A stretch of DNA of 64,000 nt from Callaeas wilsoni. Taxonomy: Eukaryota; Chordata; Aves; Passeriformes; Callaeidae. The notes under the pieces are model-generated. The model did no database searches. It was given only the letters and a program-made list of their open reading frames with translations, and was not told the origin of the DNA. The stretch lies in NCBI GenBank assembly GCA_013398955.1, contig VWPU01008487.1, positions 145,589 through 209,588 on the forward strand. The letters run 5' to 3'. Positions 27,801-42,800 of this stretch are shown here, one piece after another. A program made the position numbers and the translations under genes. Numbering within the stretch: the first letter of the stretch is position 1; the number at the start of each line of letters is the position of its first letter.

Positions 27801-30800
27801 ACACTGAGCTCTTGCTCTCCAATCAGTCCTCCATCCTTATAAAAGAACCATGTTTTCCCAAAAGACCATGAGGAGGTCAAGAGAGCTTCCTGCATGAAGA
27901 TGTGCTGGCTGGAGCAATAATCAAAATAGAACCAAACAATATGGTCGAGAATCTAATTTTTTACCAAGCTGAAAGGGACTAATTAGACTAAAAATATCCT
28001 TCTGGTCTTCAGAGCTTGAGAAAGCCATGTTGCTTCCAAACCTAAAGTCAATTTCAAACCCTCAAGGGTTAAAAAGACAGTTCCTATTGGGAAATTATGC
28101 CATTGCAAATTACTGCTGATATTCTATATTTTCCTCACCAGAATTTTTTATAGCCACCATTGACAGAAGAAACATCAGCTTGGTGTATGAATGGATTGAT
28201 TCTACAAGGTACTTCTCATCAACAGTGTCATAAAGTCAGAGGCAGGAAAAGTCTTTCTGTTCACTCCATCAAGCTTTTAGCTAACTTTTATATAGAACAC
28301 AATTTGTAGTACTTACTTCTGATTCTTCTTCCAAAAATAGCAAGTCAAGGCTATGAGCAGAACAGCTGTGAAAGCACCAACACCAGCTCCAACTTTAAGC
28401 CAAAAATCCACTGTTTCACAAGTGCTGGTCCTTTTTTCTGGCAAGGGAACTCCTTTAATGCAATGCTTTGGCTCATTCCATACATATAAAGTTTCCTTTC
28501 AAATAGAAAACACCAAAAAGTGAGCTGTTTGTAGGAAAAGAGACAACTGTTTAGACTTACAAGAAACAAGCTGTTCTGAGGTAGAAAGGTCAGATAACTT
28601 TTCAATGAAATCTAACCAAAACACATTCTTCAGGTTTTCAGATTTGAGGTTTTCAGTTATATTGTCTAATCAGTCATCCTCTTGCTCGTGCCTGCAGGTT
28701 CAGGCATGGCAAAAGGATTTCCTCTTCTGTTCAGCTCTCCATGTGGCACAAGATGGGTTGGACAGCTATTGGGAATGAGTTGTGCCTGCACGGGAGCTGT
28801 TGATCAACAGGACAGCTTGAACCTGTGGAAGGCCTTCCTAATATTTGACTAGAGAAGGCAGCAGCAAAAACATTGCAATCAAGTAGGATGAATTTATGAA
28901 TTGAAATTTGGAAACCTTTTCTGGCCTGCCCCTGATGTTTATGGCTATGAAAGAACTGAACTCCTCTGGGCACTCCATCCTTCAGAAACAACTGTCCTAC
29001 ATGTACAGGACAGGACAATGCATTGAGAGTTCTCATCCTTACTCACACAGCTGGTCAGCACCAGCCAGCTCTCCTCCAGGAGCAACGCTGCCATTGACAC
29101 CAACATTCCTGAGTCTCAACACAGCTCCTCCCTCAGCTTGCACCCAAGGCAGCTCAGAGCCTGGGCTGAGATCTTCCAGCTCTGCCTGTACTTACTATTG
29201 GTGTGCAAACCAAATTTCAACGAGAGTCCAAGTTATACCCAAATGAGCCCACTTGACTTGAAGACATGGGTCCTGTACCTGAAATCCTTTTTTGCAGGCT
29301 CCCTCAATCTCGTGGTAGTCTTGCTCTGTGCAGAGAGGGCAAGCTTCTGCACTTTCCCATACAAAGTAAAAAGTGCATCCATCGCAGGTGCCCGCAGGGC
29401 AGGAGCTACGAGGAGAGCAGAGCTCAGTTAGCAGTTATGAAAGAAACACTGGGATTGGCATCCTCATCCACATTCTGCTGCTGAAGACTGGGAATGGAAG
29501 GGCGAGAAATGGGTAAACATCCATCAAGTCAGCAGATGGAAGAATCTGGGGGAAGAATTTTTCCCAGTTTGTAAAATGCTTTCTCAAGTGAAAACAGGTG
29601 TTGAGCTGTCAAAGATTTTGTTATTTTTAACAGGAGAGGAGAGGAGAGGAGAGGGGAGGAGGGGGGAGGAGTGAAGGAGAGGGGAGGAGGGAGGGGGGGG
29701 GAGAGGAGGGGGGAGGGGAGGAGGGGGGGGGGAGAGGGGGGGGGAGGAGAGGAGAGGAGAGGAGAGGGGAGGAGGGGGGAGGAGTGAAGGAGAGGGGAGG
29801 AGGGAGGGGGGGGGAGAGGAGGGGGGAGGGGAGGAGGGGGGGGGGAGAGGGGGGGGGAGGAGAGGAGAGGAGAGGAGAGGGGAGGAGGGGGGAGGAGTGA
29901 AGGAGAGGGGAGGAGGGAGGGGGGGGGAGAGGAGGGGGGAGGGGAGGAGGGGGGGGGGAGAGGGGGGGGGAGGAGAGGAGAGGAGAGGAGAGGAGACTAC
30001 ACCAGCGTTTCACCAGCACAGGCTAGCCCAGCATACACCTCCATCACTGTTCTCCTGCACAGGGTGGCTGTTCCACGTGAATGCTGCTATCTGGTTCCTG
30101 TCGCTGTTCTAATGATGTCTGGGTGATTTAGTCCATATGGAATGGACTTGTCCTGTCATGGTTAATTACTAGAAGGATGTTCACCAGTTAATGAAGAGAT
30201 AACAGCTTCTCTTACTCCAGGAAAAACTAATGGCCTATTTTGTATTCAGCCTGCAGAAGAAAGTTGTACTGGCAGTGCCAGGACAGTCACGTAGATTTTG
30301 TTACTGACAATCACATCAGGTCTAACAGCAGCAATGGCCAAAAGTCCATGAAAGAAGTTCGGTCATGTAAATATGAAATATATTCATGCAGAAAAAAATG
30401 GATTTCAAGTTGCGTTGTTCTGTATCATTTGGAAACCTGATATCCTGACCTGAAGCACTGAAAAATGCCCAGCCCTAAAAGCCCATGCTGGCTTATCCAG
30501 ATTTGAATACTTGACAACGAGTACATTCCTCTGTGAATTATGGAGCATTTTTCCAACCTACATGGCAAGAGCACTGACAGACCTTTCTCCTCAACTGCTT
30601 TCATCTTATACTGTAGCTTCATGTGATACTACACATCGTGCCTGGAGGATCAAGGAGTTACATTATTTGACATATATCTGATACCTCACTGTGTGAGAAC
30701 AGCTGACTGCTGAGCTAATCAAAGGGGGATACGAAAGGAGAAGCCAACATGAACTGAGATAAGGTACATGTGTCAGCCGTGTGCCATTTCTGCCCATGCT

Positions 30801-33800
30801 CTCACTTTGAAAAACAAGGTAGGTTGTTCCTCCCTCACTGCTGGTGCTTTATCACAGTTCACATCGTGTTTATCCTGTGGCACTGGAAGAACAACGGAAA
30901 AATTTTCACGCAGAAGCTGATAGTGGCTTATTGCCCAACATAATTTGTAGTGTGACAGTTTCCCTCAGAAACTGGGTAAGCATCTCCAAAGGTGTTCAAA
31001 TATCAATCACTCATCCATCACCTGTGAAGTAGACTCCACTTTGCCTTCATTCAGGCAAGCACAGTTCGTGTGTCCCAGAGGGACAGAGATCAAAGGATGC
31101 CACGCTTCTCACACTGTTAACTTTTGGGAAGGAGGATGAGTGAGAGAGCTATCAGCAGATTTATAGTAATATCCAGACAGAATATAATGGGCCTTGATAA
31201 CAAAAGAGGAGGGTTATCAGAGTTGAAGGGAGCTTCTGAAGAATCACAGTGTGTTGCTAAAGAGTAATAGAATTGATTCTTTCACTGTTTTTTTTCTCTG
31301 CAATTTTTCAGTCATGTTTATGCCTTAAGTTATGTTTATACAGGCATAAACAGGATTTTGGAGGAAAGAAGCTTTTTAAAGTCCCTCAAATCAGACTGAA
31401 GGGAAAAAAAGTCAGGCAAATTAAACACAACTGGTACAAGGCAGCCAGGATACAGTGATGAAACATATAAATAAATACATCCCAAACATAAAATAGACAG
31501 TCAGGGCTCGCATAAGCATTGCAATAGCAGATTTCAAAGTTCCTAGAACAGCCTGCTCTTCTCCTAAAACAATAATTTTCCCTAGCCACTGCTGTAGATC
31601 AAAGAAGAAAAACTACCTCTCAAAGCCTCAACTAGGCAGTTCCAATCAGGAGGCCAAAGATTAAAATAAGGAACTGAAATAAAGGAGAAGTGGAGACACG
31701 AAAACATCACTGCATTTTCTTTTGCCTTTAGGCTCAGAACAACCTGCCACACAGCCTAAACATACATCAGTTGGTCTGCTGGAAGGTGATGAACACCTAG
31801 GAGAAAAAATGAGGGAGAGAGCACTCCTCATTGCTTTTACGTTACAATATAAAATTACTAATGAGTTTTGTAAAGATTACCTGAGGAGCAAAGGTTTTTT
31901 GGCACTAGTAGGACACAAAGACTGAAATACCTGGGCACAGAAAGTTCTCCTTGGTCGGGTTTGTTGGGGTTGCATCTCATTGTCACAACAGTTGCACGGC
32001 CATTTTCACAGGAGGTTGTCACTGTTGAAGACCTAATGCCAAACAAGAGGAGAAAAGTAACATATTTCCACTACACTAAATAGCTATTGCTCTTTCATAG
32101 GTCTGTAAACATTCATTCAGCTGCAATCCTAACGAAATACCCTTTACCACAGTACTTTTGACTTTGCCAGCTGAAAAGAAAGAAAGAAAGTGCAACAGAA
32201 TCAAGGCAGGCCTTACCAATTTATTTAAATCTCAAAGCGCTCTGAGATGCCACTGGGGGAATTGCTCTGTTTTTCTAGCTAGTTTGAAATCTGCTGAGTC
32301 AAGGAGTAAACTTTACCTCAAAACCAAACAGAACAATTGAAAAGGAGAATCACAGGTGTGTTAAGTCTGCTGGAGAGGTTACGATGGCTCATTCCTGGCC
32401 TTGCAACCTGAGAGCCAAACTGTCCTGAAATAGCACAGGGCAAAGGGGATTTAAAACATCTTATTCCAGCATGATGGACATTGTAAGCCAAGCTGATAAC
32501 ATGCTCAAAGTAGGGTCACTGGTGTGAGGCTCAGTTTGCAGAATCAGACACATATTTTAAGTTTTCACATAAGCATAAAGGGCTGATATCCAAAATCCTA
32601 CATTCAATTAAGTCCCAGCTTAGGAACACAGCTGACATGAAGACCAGCATGTAGACATCTGAACTGAGCTGAGCTTTGAGCTACTTCCTACCCAAGCTGA
32701 GGCATTCTGTTTATGGAGAAGAATGAAGAATGGGAAAAGCATACTAGTAACTGTGCATGTTGAAACAATTACTTCTAATCTTTATTAGTCCTTTTTTGTA
32801 GCATCAAAGTAAATGGAAATGAAAGTGAAAGAAAATATGCAATCAGAAGTGGACATTTCAAAGTCATATATGAGAAAATACGGAAAGTAACAGGACACTG
32901 AAAGTGGCATCTGGACAAATCAAAGCTCTGGTATCACTTCCTACAGCTCAAGCATAATTTAGACTTGAGTAAAGAGTGTTTGCTGATTTTATAAGATGAT
33001 CTTCAACATGTCAATCGATACCAGGCAGATACTGATTAAAGTGATAAAGATTAAAGGTGAGTTACAGATTCCCCCCTCACAGTCTGACTTTCCTTCAAAC
33101 AAATAAAGACATTAGACATAGCAACAAGAAGGATTTTTTTACCTACTTGTAAAAGAAATGCACATCCGGTATTTTGCTTGGAGAGGGAGGAAATATATCT
33201 GCCTTGATGCTGATATTTTCCAGCGTTGTTTCAACAGTAGCTCCTAAAAAGTGAGAAAGAGAAAAAAAAGGAGCAAACTATGAATGGATTTTTGAGGGGT
33301 TCACATGTAATATTTTCTCAGTCTGAAAGGTCTCAATAGCATTTAATGGCATTACTATATATTACACACGTTTTTCTAACTAAACTTTGCAGATATGTAT
33401 GTTCCTCATACAGTCTGATTTCCTCATGTAGACACAGCAAAATAAAAAACATAATAAAACATCAGTGTAAATATTTATTACTCTTTTATATTAATTTAAA
33501 GCAATCATCGGATATTAAAGAAACATAAAATAATTTAGGCTGACAAAGAACTGCTGAAGACATCTGATGCAACCACTCAGGGTATATGTCTTGAGTGTAT
33601 AACCCTCACACATCAAAACCATGCAATGACCTGAGAAATTTGCAGTACTGTGGGAGATGAAATAGCAAGACTCAGAAGGATTATGGAATCATAGGCAAGC
33701 CTTGATGGCGCATTTTGGAACAAATGACAGGCTGGTGTGTGAACTACATGGATTTTGGGCAAAAGCTGAAAAGGAGGAAAATGTAAGTAACCAAAGTTCT

Positions 33801-36800
33801 TAGAGATCCTTCCAACCCCATAAGTGAGAGTTGGAAGAAGACAGAAAATATTGGTGCTCCATTGCAACATTTCAGAAGAGGGAGTTGTACAAATGGGGCT
33901 ACATCCTTCTAGGGAGTTAAAAATAGCTAGAACAAGAAGTGGTAGTGGTCAGAAACGGGTGGAAAGGCTAAAGAAAATAAGTTTCCACTTGTTCTTGAAA
34001 CAGTTCATAGAATCACAGATTCACAGAATGGTTTGAGTAGGAAATGACCTTAAAGATCATATTGTTCCAAACCCCCTGCCATGGGCAGGAACACCTTTCA
34101 CTAGAGCACGCTGCTCAAAACCCTGTCCAATCTGTTCTTCCAGGGATGGGGCAGCCACAGTTTCTCTGGGCAACTTGTGCCAGTGACTCACTATCCTCAC
34201 AGGGAAGAATTTCTACCTAATATCTAATCTAAACCTACTCTCTTTAAGTTTGAAGCCATTCCCCCTAGTTCTGGCACTAAATGCCCTTGTAAAAAATCCC
34301 TCTCCAGCTCTCTTGTAGCCCCTTTAGGTATTGGAAGATGCTCTAAAATCTCCTTGAAGCCTTCTCTTCTCTAGGCTGAACAACCCCAGTTCTCTCAGCC
34401 CGTCACCCAGGAGGGGTGATCAGCCCGCTGACCATTTTTGGCCTCCTCTGGACTCACTTCAGCAGATCCACATCCTTGCTACGTTAGGAAAGGCAAACTT
34501 CAACCATTTTAAAATTTAGCAATTGAGATAAAGATCTTGATATCTTTTCTTTGTATTAGGAAAAAATCAGGACTATCTCCTTGTTTTTCATAACAATGAC
34601 TGTCCTCATTCCTTCAGTGGCAGGAGACAATATTGGCATTTACTGACATGAATGTTTGTGAACTAGAAACCTATATCTAAGAGTGACCTTTAACAGAGCT
34701 TTTGATGACAGTGAATTGTCAAAAGCCTCATGGAGAGGGGATATGGTGACTAGAATTACAGTGTGGCTCTCACAATGAGACAAAATAATGGTAATGGAAA
34801 ATGGGTTTCAGTTCATGGACACATACACAGTGAGAGAAAGTCAACATGAATTTATGGAGAACCTCTCTTGTTGAACAAACCTAATCTCATTCCTTGAGTG
34901 CTGTTGAACTTGGTTGCTAAAGAAAGTTATGTAAATTTATCAACTATTTCACTAATTACCACGAGATTCTAATTAAAAAGTTAGCAGTGCACTACTATTA
35001 AGCACACAGTCTGCATTAAAAACTATTTAGCTAAGTCATTATAAAATTATCTGGCCATGGGAAATTGTCATCAAACATGGGATGTCTCCAGGCTTCTCTA
35101 GGCGTCGATATTGAAGCGTGAAAATGCAAGATTAACATCAGGGATCTGCAAGTAACTGTATAATCCATGCTGATAAAGTGTGTAGATGAGACAAAGATTA
35201 AGAGGATTAAAAATAAAATACAGAGCAACTTGATTGCTTGGTTCACTTGGTAAGATGGTCCCAAACAAACTCAATATAAGACAAGTACAGCAAGAAATGA
35301 AGGCCAGTCTTAAGAAAGAGAGATTTTCTCTTGGAAACTGTAACTTTGAAAAAACATCCAGAGTGGACAACAGATCCAAGAAGACATCACGAAATCCCTT
35401 AAGTCTGGAGAAAGAAGGATGCAGGGATTCCAAATACAAAAGTGATTTTTATTGCCATTATAGCAAATGAAATACTGGAATACTATTCCATTCTATGCTT
35501 TAAGAAAATATAAAAAGTTACAGAATGTGTAGAAAGAGCCTCAAAAGTTATTTAAGTGCTCAAGATAAACACATGATAGCAAGACAATTCAAAGAACTCG
35601 GTCTACTTAGTTTATCAGAAGGGTGTGATGATTTCAGTACACAAAATATTTCTTCAGGAAGGAAAATGTGGGTGTGATCTGGAGAAAGATTAACAAAAAG
35701 TAAGAGCTGAAAGCTGAAGTCAGGGAAATTCAAATAGGAAACAAGTCTGCTTCAAAAACAAACACAGAGACGGTGTTTGACCAGTGGAAAAAAAATGCCA
35801 GTGACTGTGGCAAAGCTTTTATTTCTGGCAGTCTTAAAAGTCCAGGTTGAATGCTCTCTCAAAGATGTGCTTTTGTCAAACATGAGTTTCTGGGCTCAGT
35901 GCCAGGGAGAAAGTACAAACACTCAGTGCTTGTAATGGATAGGTGAGCAGACCAAATGACTTCATTGTCTAATCTGACCTCAGATTCTGGGAACTTGTGA
36001 GCTGGGCCACTGTAAAACTTAATGATGCGCACAGCCACGTGCTGCCCTAAGCCTCCTGATTCCTTGCTTAATTATGTCTCCACATCAGTTTCTTCTTCTG
36101 AAATTGCCCAAGTGGGATCTTGGCACGGGCAGAAACACTTGGACTAATGTGACTATCACAGTCGTTGGTCTTGCCCTGAGTGAGGTGGGTACAGAACATA
36201 AAAGAAAACCACTGCTTTTTAATTACACTCTCCAGGTATTTGTGCTGAAATGCTATGCACTGTGAGACCCGCCAGACCGAGCACAAGGAAGAGTGAGAAA
36301 CACAGAAACAGAAAACTAAAAATGGGCACAGCCTCTTCTCTTCTCCTCCAGCCATCCACTGAACTGAAACATCAGCAAAACACGATGGCATCTGTGCAGA
36401 GCTGCTTCACAGCTCAGGAACCACCCAAGACTGATCTTGGGCTGCCCCTTCACTCTTCCCTCAAAGTAATGCAGCTGCTGAGCCAAGAAGGATTTACTCT
36501 GAGCCCTGAATGCATGAGAGTACATTCACAACAACAACAAGCAGAAGACAAACCATGTACCTAAGAACCTGTCAGCAAGGCTGTTGGACTGCAGAGCCAG
36601 AGCTGTTCGGAAACCTTTGCTGTCTGACGGGATGATGGTGGACTGACAGACAAAAGCTCCCACAAAATTGGAAAAATCTTCTGATTCTGCAACCATGTCC
36701 TTCAGAGTAACATCTGTGATATTGTCAGTGCAAATTGCCATCTTCTTCCCCTGCGGACAATCAGGAAAAAAGGGAGAAGCTGTTGGTTGTTGATAAGACG

Positions 36801-39800
36801 TGAAAAAGTTTGGGAAGGGAGAGATTGCAAACTTCCTGACTGCAAACTGGATGAGATTCATTACTTTACCTTATAACAAGCTGATGTCTCTATGTGTCTG
36901 TCACAAGAGGGACAAACCACAACAACAAACTGTGCCATTGTCAAAGCTCCGATTAAAGCCTTTTACAGGCTCAGAAATACAATGTCACCTCTGGCAGGTG
37001 CTTTATCAGAAATCTGTGCTGTGGAGCACTCCTCTTTGTTTATCTTGACAGCACAGTGTTTACTTGCAGAGCACAGTAAAATGGCTTGCAGAGAAAAACC
37101 CTATTTCCCTTGCCTTTAAAAAATATATTGTAGAATACCTCTTTATTTGAGACTTAATCCAGATAAAATATTTTCAAAGCATAAATACATGAAATCCCTA
37201 AACAGACATATAGCCTTCAAGACTGCTTTAATGTCATATGTCAAGATCAGTGCTAGAATCAGAGCAACAGCAATGAAAGACAATTTACCATACTCAGTTT
37301 TCCTAACAAAATGTCAAGGACTCACCACCTAATCACATGGTTGGTTGTACTGTAGTATCATTGTAGTAGTTTGGGAAAGTGAAGACCAGATCCACAGAGG
37401 AGAGAGTACATCTATATGTTTGTGGATCTAGCTGTCAGCAGCTCTAATCCAGGTGGTAGTTAAACATACACTGAAGCCTAAAAGCATGCAAAATGTTGTA
37501 AAGAAATGTGACTACTCATTTGTCTCAACTCGTGCAAATCCTTTGGTACATAGGAAAAAGACTTCAGAACTTTTACAGAGCTGAGCATTATTGTTAGCTG
37601 CACACGTTGGCTTTCATGGGACAATGCACAACACTGGTACTGCTCTGAAAGGTCAATTTATGTGTGTGACAACATGCTCTGGTGCAGTCCAAGCCCCAGA
37701 CAGAGAAATTTTGACTCTGTGGCAGAGCCTGTTTAACTCACAGACTAAACACATTTTTCTACCACTGTCCAAGGCTGCAAAGTCAGCACTGGGCATCTTG
37801 GCCACTGGCAGACAGCAGGGTGACTAGGAGCTCTGCATACAACACCTCCAGTGAAGCGATGAGGGACACACATGGAAAGCAGTTGCCGGCTGAAAGACTC
37901 AAATTCTTCACTTGAGCTCCTTGGTGGCAGCACACGAAGGTCAGGGTTGTGATGCAAGCAACTTAAAGGCACAAGAACTAAGGCAGGATTGGGACAGGAA
38001 TTTTCTTCTGAGCATTATTTATGGCCTATAACACAGTATCTCTGCTCTGGAAAATCACTTGGCTGCTCAAAAGTCCTCTTGCAATGCAAAGCAAGATCCA
38101 AAGGGAAGTGTTTGCACAGTATTGGTGACAAGTCAGCTGAAAGGGTCTTTGTCCTGTCTCAGTGTTATGCCAGAGCATCAACACAAGCAACAAATTGGTT
38201 CATCCTCCCAACCCTCAACACCAGCTGAGCTCACCTCATTCCCACACAGGCTGATGTTAAAGAAGTGGAAGAACTTGGTCCCTCGAGAAGTGAAGCTGGG
38301 TCCACTCATCAACGAGCCCACCTGGCTGAGGTTGCTAAAATTGTAATTCAGGCTCTGGTTATCCTTGACATAGGACACCAGGCAGTCACTGAAGCAGGCA
38401 GAGTGGTCCTGCAAAGCAGAGGCATCCATTAAAGAGCAGTTATGGAACAGTGGAAAACCATTCACCTAGGAGTGAAAGCAAGGGTGCAGACTGCTTTCCT
38501 TGTTAAGGATGAAGGGGAACTCTGTCCTATTCCTGTAACTGACCCTTGCCTTGGGATAATTCTCATTTAAGTCCCTTGCAATCACATATCAAGACTACAA
38601 TGTTCGCTAAGCCTGGCTTTTCTGTTGTCTGCTGCATAAGCCAAGAGAATGAAATTGTTCTGGGTGCTTTTACAATCCAAATGTTCCAGTGTAAAGCCCT
38701 GTAAACGGACCAAAACATGGCCTTGGTTACACTTGCATTTTGTAAAAGAAACACAAGAAACAGCTCAGGAAACAAGGGCAGGATATGAACTCAGCCAAAG
38801 ACAGGCAGAATATGAACAAATTGGAGCAATTCTTCCAGTACCTGTGCAGCTCCTTGAACATGATAAATGTTTACTTACGCTTACAGTTTCATGTAAGAGG
38901 AACTTGTTACAGGTTTTTAAAGGCTGAAAAACATCATTCAGCTGAGGAAGTCTCTGAGTTTTGGTGGAAGTAACTCATATGCTTCCCTGTTTGCATGCTA
39001 TCCACAGTATGGCTTCTTGAAATGAACGGTTTTTTTGAGCTGATGTTGTCACTTGTATCTTATTATTTGCAAACAGAAATTAGACTAGCGACTTCTTTGG
39101 AAGAGTGGGCTTATCGGTTACAACTATTCTCCAGTGCTCACAAGGCACATGCCTGTAGGAAAGCACTAGAAGCAGCCCTTTGAGAGCTTCCAGCCCAATA
39201 AACATCGTCTGCCCATCACCCAGAACCACTCAGGTTCAGTACCTTGGTGCTCTTGCTGCCAGGCCCACACGGGATGCAGGCCTCCCTGCCATAGACCTGG
39301 TGGATGGACAGGAAGGTGTTGGCCGGACACTCCTTGCACTGGCTGGTCTCCTTCTCGATGTAGTGTCCTGGCGGGCAGGGCACGCAGGACGAGCCAGACT
39401 GCTCGGAGCCCAGGGCACAGGCCCGGCAAGAGGAGGCGACTCCGTCCACTGCGTTGGTCACCGTGATGGAGTAGATCTTGGCCATGTCATTGATGAACTG
39501 TCTGCTCTGGAACGAGAGCCAAGGAAACTCACCCCGGTGTCATCACACCATGGCACTGGGACACTACCCACACCTCTGTGCACCAACTCAGGGATCAGCT
39601 TATCCATGGATCATTTATCCACAGCTGCCTCCCGGGGGCTGCTTTGTGGTGAGAGCCACTCACCCCTTATGGCAAACCTGTGAGCTCCAACAGAGGGCAA
39701 GAGTTCTGGCAGTGAGTGTCCAAGGAATGCTGCGTTGTAAAGCCCCACACATAAAGAAGTACTTACATCTTGGCCCTCATTTATTCTCTGAAAGGCCCAG

Positions 39801-42800
39801 GTGAATGTGAAGGAAGCATTTTTGGAGATGATGTGAGTGTAGGATTGTCTTTCTTTACTTCTTTCCCATGATTCCACCACATTGGTATTTTTCCGATTAA
39901 CATCCTACAAAATGGGCATAATTTTTTAAAAAAAGGAACAGAAAGTGTGGTCATACTACACTAAGCACCAGTGTTTTAGGATACAGAGATTAGTATATAA
40001 AAAGGACTCCACAACTGCATTTAATATTTAATAAATCAAATATACTTGTTTTGCACAACTGACAAATTTTCAGACTCTTCTAAATTGCCACTTAATTTCC
40101 ACTCAATTTGCTTTAAATTAAGAGCAAGTTCCTTTAAAGAGCCACTAAAATCAGAAAGAACTGGCTTCCCCTTTCAGTGGAAGGGGCAAGGGAGCCGTTA
40201 CAGATCCATTTGCCTTCCTCAGCTAAGGGACATTCAAACAAACATCTGTCTGCTGCCCTACTGATCCTCCAGGTCCTTGACAGGACCAAGTCTAAATTTC
40301 CAAATTGTCCTCTTCCCATCCCTCTGTCCCACATCTTGACTTGTCACTCTGTTACTAGATGCTAACTCAATAGCACAAGAGACACTGATAATTTCATCAG
40401 TCAGTTTAACACAGGAAAAACTGGCTCATTAGTGTCCAATGATTACTTTTAGAATAAGCAGATAGCCAGGAATGGTTCACAACGCACATGATGGAGGAAT
40501 TTCACTAGGTCATTCATCAAATCCTTCCTGCAAAGGCACTGCAGATACTAAACTAATGCCACACTTAATCATAATAAACCAAGTGCAACTAATCACACCT
40601 ATCCAGAGGTATTAAAGTGACATGTGGAATACCAGGCTCAGCCCTCAGTCATGGAGAAAGAGGTCTCACTTACTGCCATGAAGTACAGCACACAATCTGC
40701 TGAACAGATGGTCTCAAAAATAAAAGTAATCCGTCCGAGTTCTGACCCAGTTGCTCCTGTCACTGATGTTGGAGGTCTGTTTAACAGAGAAGGAACAAAA
40801 CATTTACACAGTGCTCTCCAGACAGCCAGCAGTCAATGCTTCAAATTCCTTTTTGGACGGTGAACCCATCAAAGTCCTGTCACAGAAAACCTGTCCTGGC
40901 AGAATGGAGGGAGTCTCTGCACTAAGTATCAGGTACAGCAGGGTCATTTTTTCAAGCATCTTAAGTTCTTTATGGTAGAGTTCCCTCCTCATAATGAACA
41001 CCCAAATTTGACCATATTGGTAGAGAACCTTATTATTAAAATGCACTACATCCTTTAAGTGATTTACACCAATTTAATTGCATCTACCTCAGCTGAAATA
41101 CAGCCAAGGGAGGGTGAGGTTCATCTTCCACACCTTACCTGTCTCAATACTGGGCACCTGGTCTGAGCTAGGAGTCTAAGCTCACTCTTTTGACAGAGAC
41201 ACAAGTACCTCAAGCAGGTATTACAGCCTTTCTGAGGGTTCAGGAATGGTGGGGTTCCCATTCTCCTGCAGCGCCTGCATCTCCCTGCCGGCTCCAAGGG
41301 AAGCACAGATTGTGCAGGCTGCCTGGAGCCACAGGGCAAAGTAACTTGGGTTTCACTAAAATACTTTCAGGGCAGGCTCCAGTATCCACCCCATGGCAGG
41401 TTTAGCTGGTTACTGTGGAATAATTTAGAAACAGAGGGATAGGAACATCTTTTCTCAGTTTCCAGACAGCCAACTGGCTGTATCTTGGACTGAAGAAAAC
41501 ACTGCTAAAAACCAAGGTCTCAAATGCTTGCCTGCCTCAATGGACAAACTGGAGACACGGGAATTAAATTCAAGTTTCCTCTTGTCTCTTATTTATTACA
41601 TTATTCCACTTCAGAAAGGAAGACTCAGATTATCCCTGGGAGAGTGTGAAATAGATGTACAAGACAGAAATAAATGAGAAATAGATGACAAAATATCCCA
41701 TTCCTTACTTAAATCCTGGGATGTGCAGGTTCAAGATAAGATAGTCATTGTCAGAGCCTCCTGCACCACTCTGGATGTGATCACCAGCCACCTCCCAACC
41801 TTCACAGGACAGAAAAAGAAAAAAAATTTCAATAAATGGGTGGCAAAGGAAATCTATGTTACCATAATTTTCAAAGAATTCAGTATTTCAGTGCATTTTA
41901 AAGATGCCTGACATAAACTACAGAGGAATATCATAATGCTTTTGAACGAAGAATTTTAGCAATTGTATGAACTGCTGATTTTACAGGCAATTGTCACCTT
42001 TGAAATCAGCAAAGCAATTGAAATTCCCTGGCCTGTGCTGTGCAGCTCAAGGGGGATGATCCATCCGGTATCTTTCAGCCTTAAAACAGATGAATCAGTG
42101 AATCTGTGTGTTAAATGTTAAGCACATACTTCAGTTCCCCTCTGCTCAACATGCATAATTCAAAGCTTGAGTTACATCAGTCTGACAGGGTGGATCAGAC
42201 TGAGGAAAATCTCTCAGAGAAGGCTGGAGAAGTCCCAAACAGGATCTTTTTTACCAGTGAGCTGTGACTGCTCTCTGCTGCAATTTTAGCACATGTGCAG
42301 AGAGAAAGCTCTGAGTGCTAAATGAATAAAATCACAGACTGTAACTGAGTTTTCCAAAAAAAATTATGTGTGACCTCGATGGGCATAGTTATCACAAACA
42401 GAAAATGAGATAAACTAGGGAGAAGACAAAACATTGCTTTTTCAATGGGGATATGAATGCATCTGAAGATGCATTAAAGCTGGTGGTGGGATAGGTCTTT
42501 GCTGAGGGGACTTCACACAGGCTGCTAACCCTAACCCCTGCCCTCTTCTGGTACACAAGAGATCTTTTACTCCTTTGTGATACTGTGACATTGCTTCCCA
42601 CAGGCAATCTCAAGCCTGGTGCAGCTAAAGGAAAGGGAGGAAACTGTGCTGTGGGTCATGCAGCCAAGAGCACACCCATTTTGATGGGTGCCCCATTACA
42701 ACGGGGATCCATGCAGGAGACAGGCACACAACACAGGCAGTTTGGCTCACCATTCATCCCATCACACTTCGAGTTGCCAACATTAAAGCAAGACGTCTTC

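Larger units (their letters stand above)
33244..36560 (-). other. ELAPOR2 intron, largely CR1-derived
   Basis: 3.3 kb; roughly half consists of an antisense CR1 3' end (34005-34490) and an old sense CR1 (34680-35790). Confidence 0.8.

Noticed and set aside
29627..30019. Minus-strand frame of 130 codons rich in Pro, Ser and Leu
   Set aside because: It is the complement of the purine minisatellite; any phase of such DNA lacks stops. No start context or homology.
42525..42540. CTAACCCTAACCCC, a telomere-like motif
   Set aside because: Only about two units; too short to be an interstitial telomeric array.
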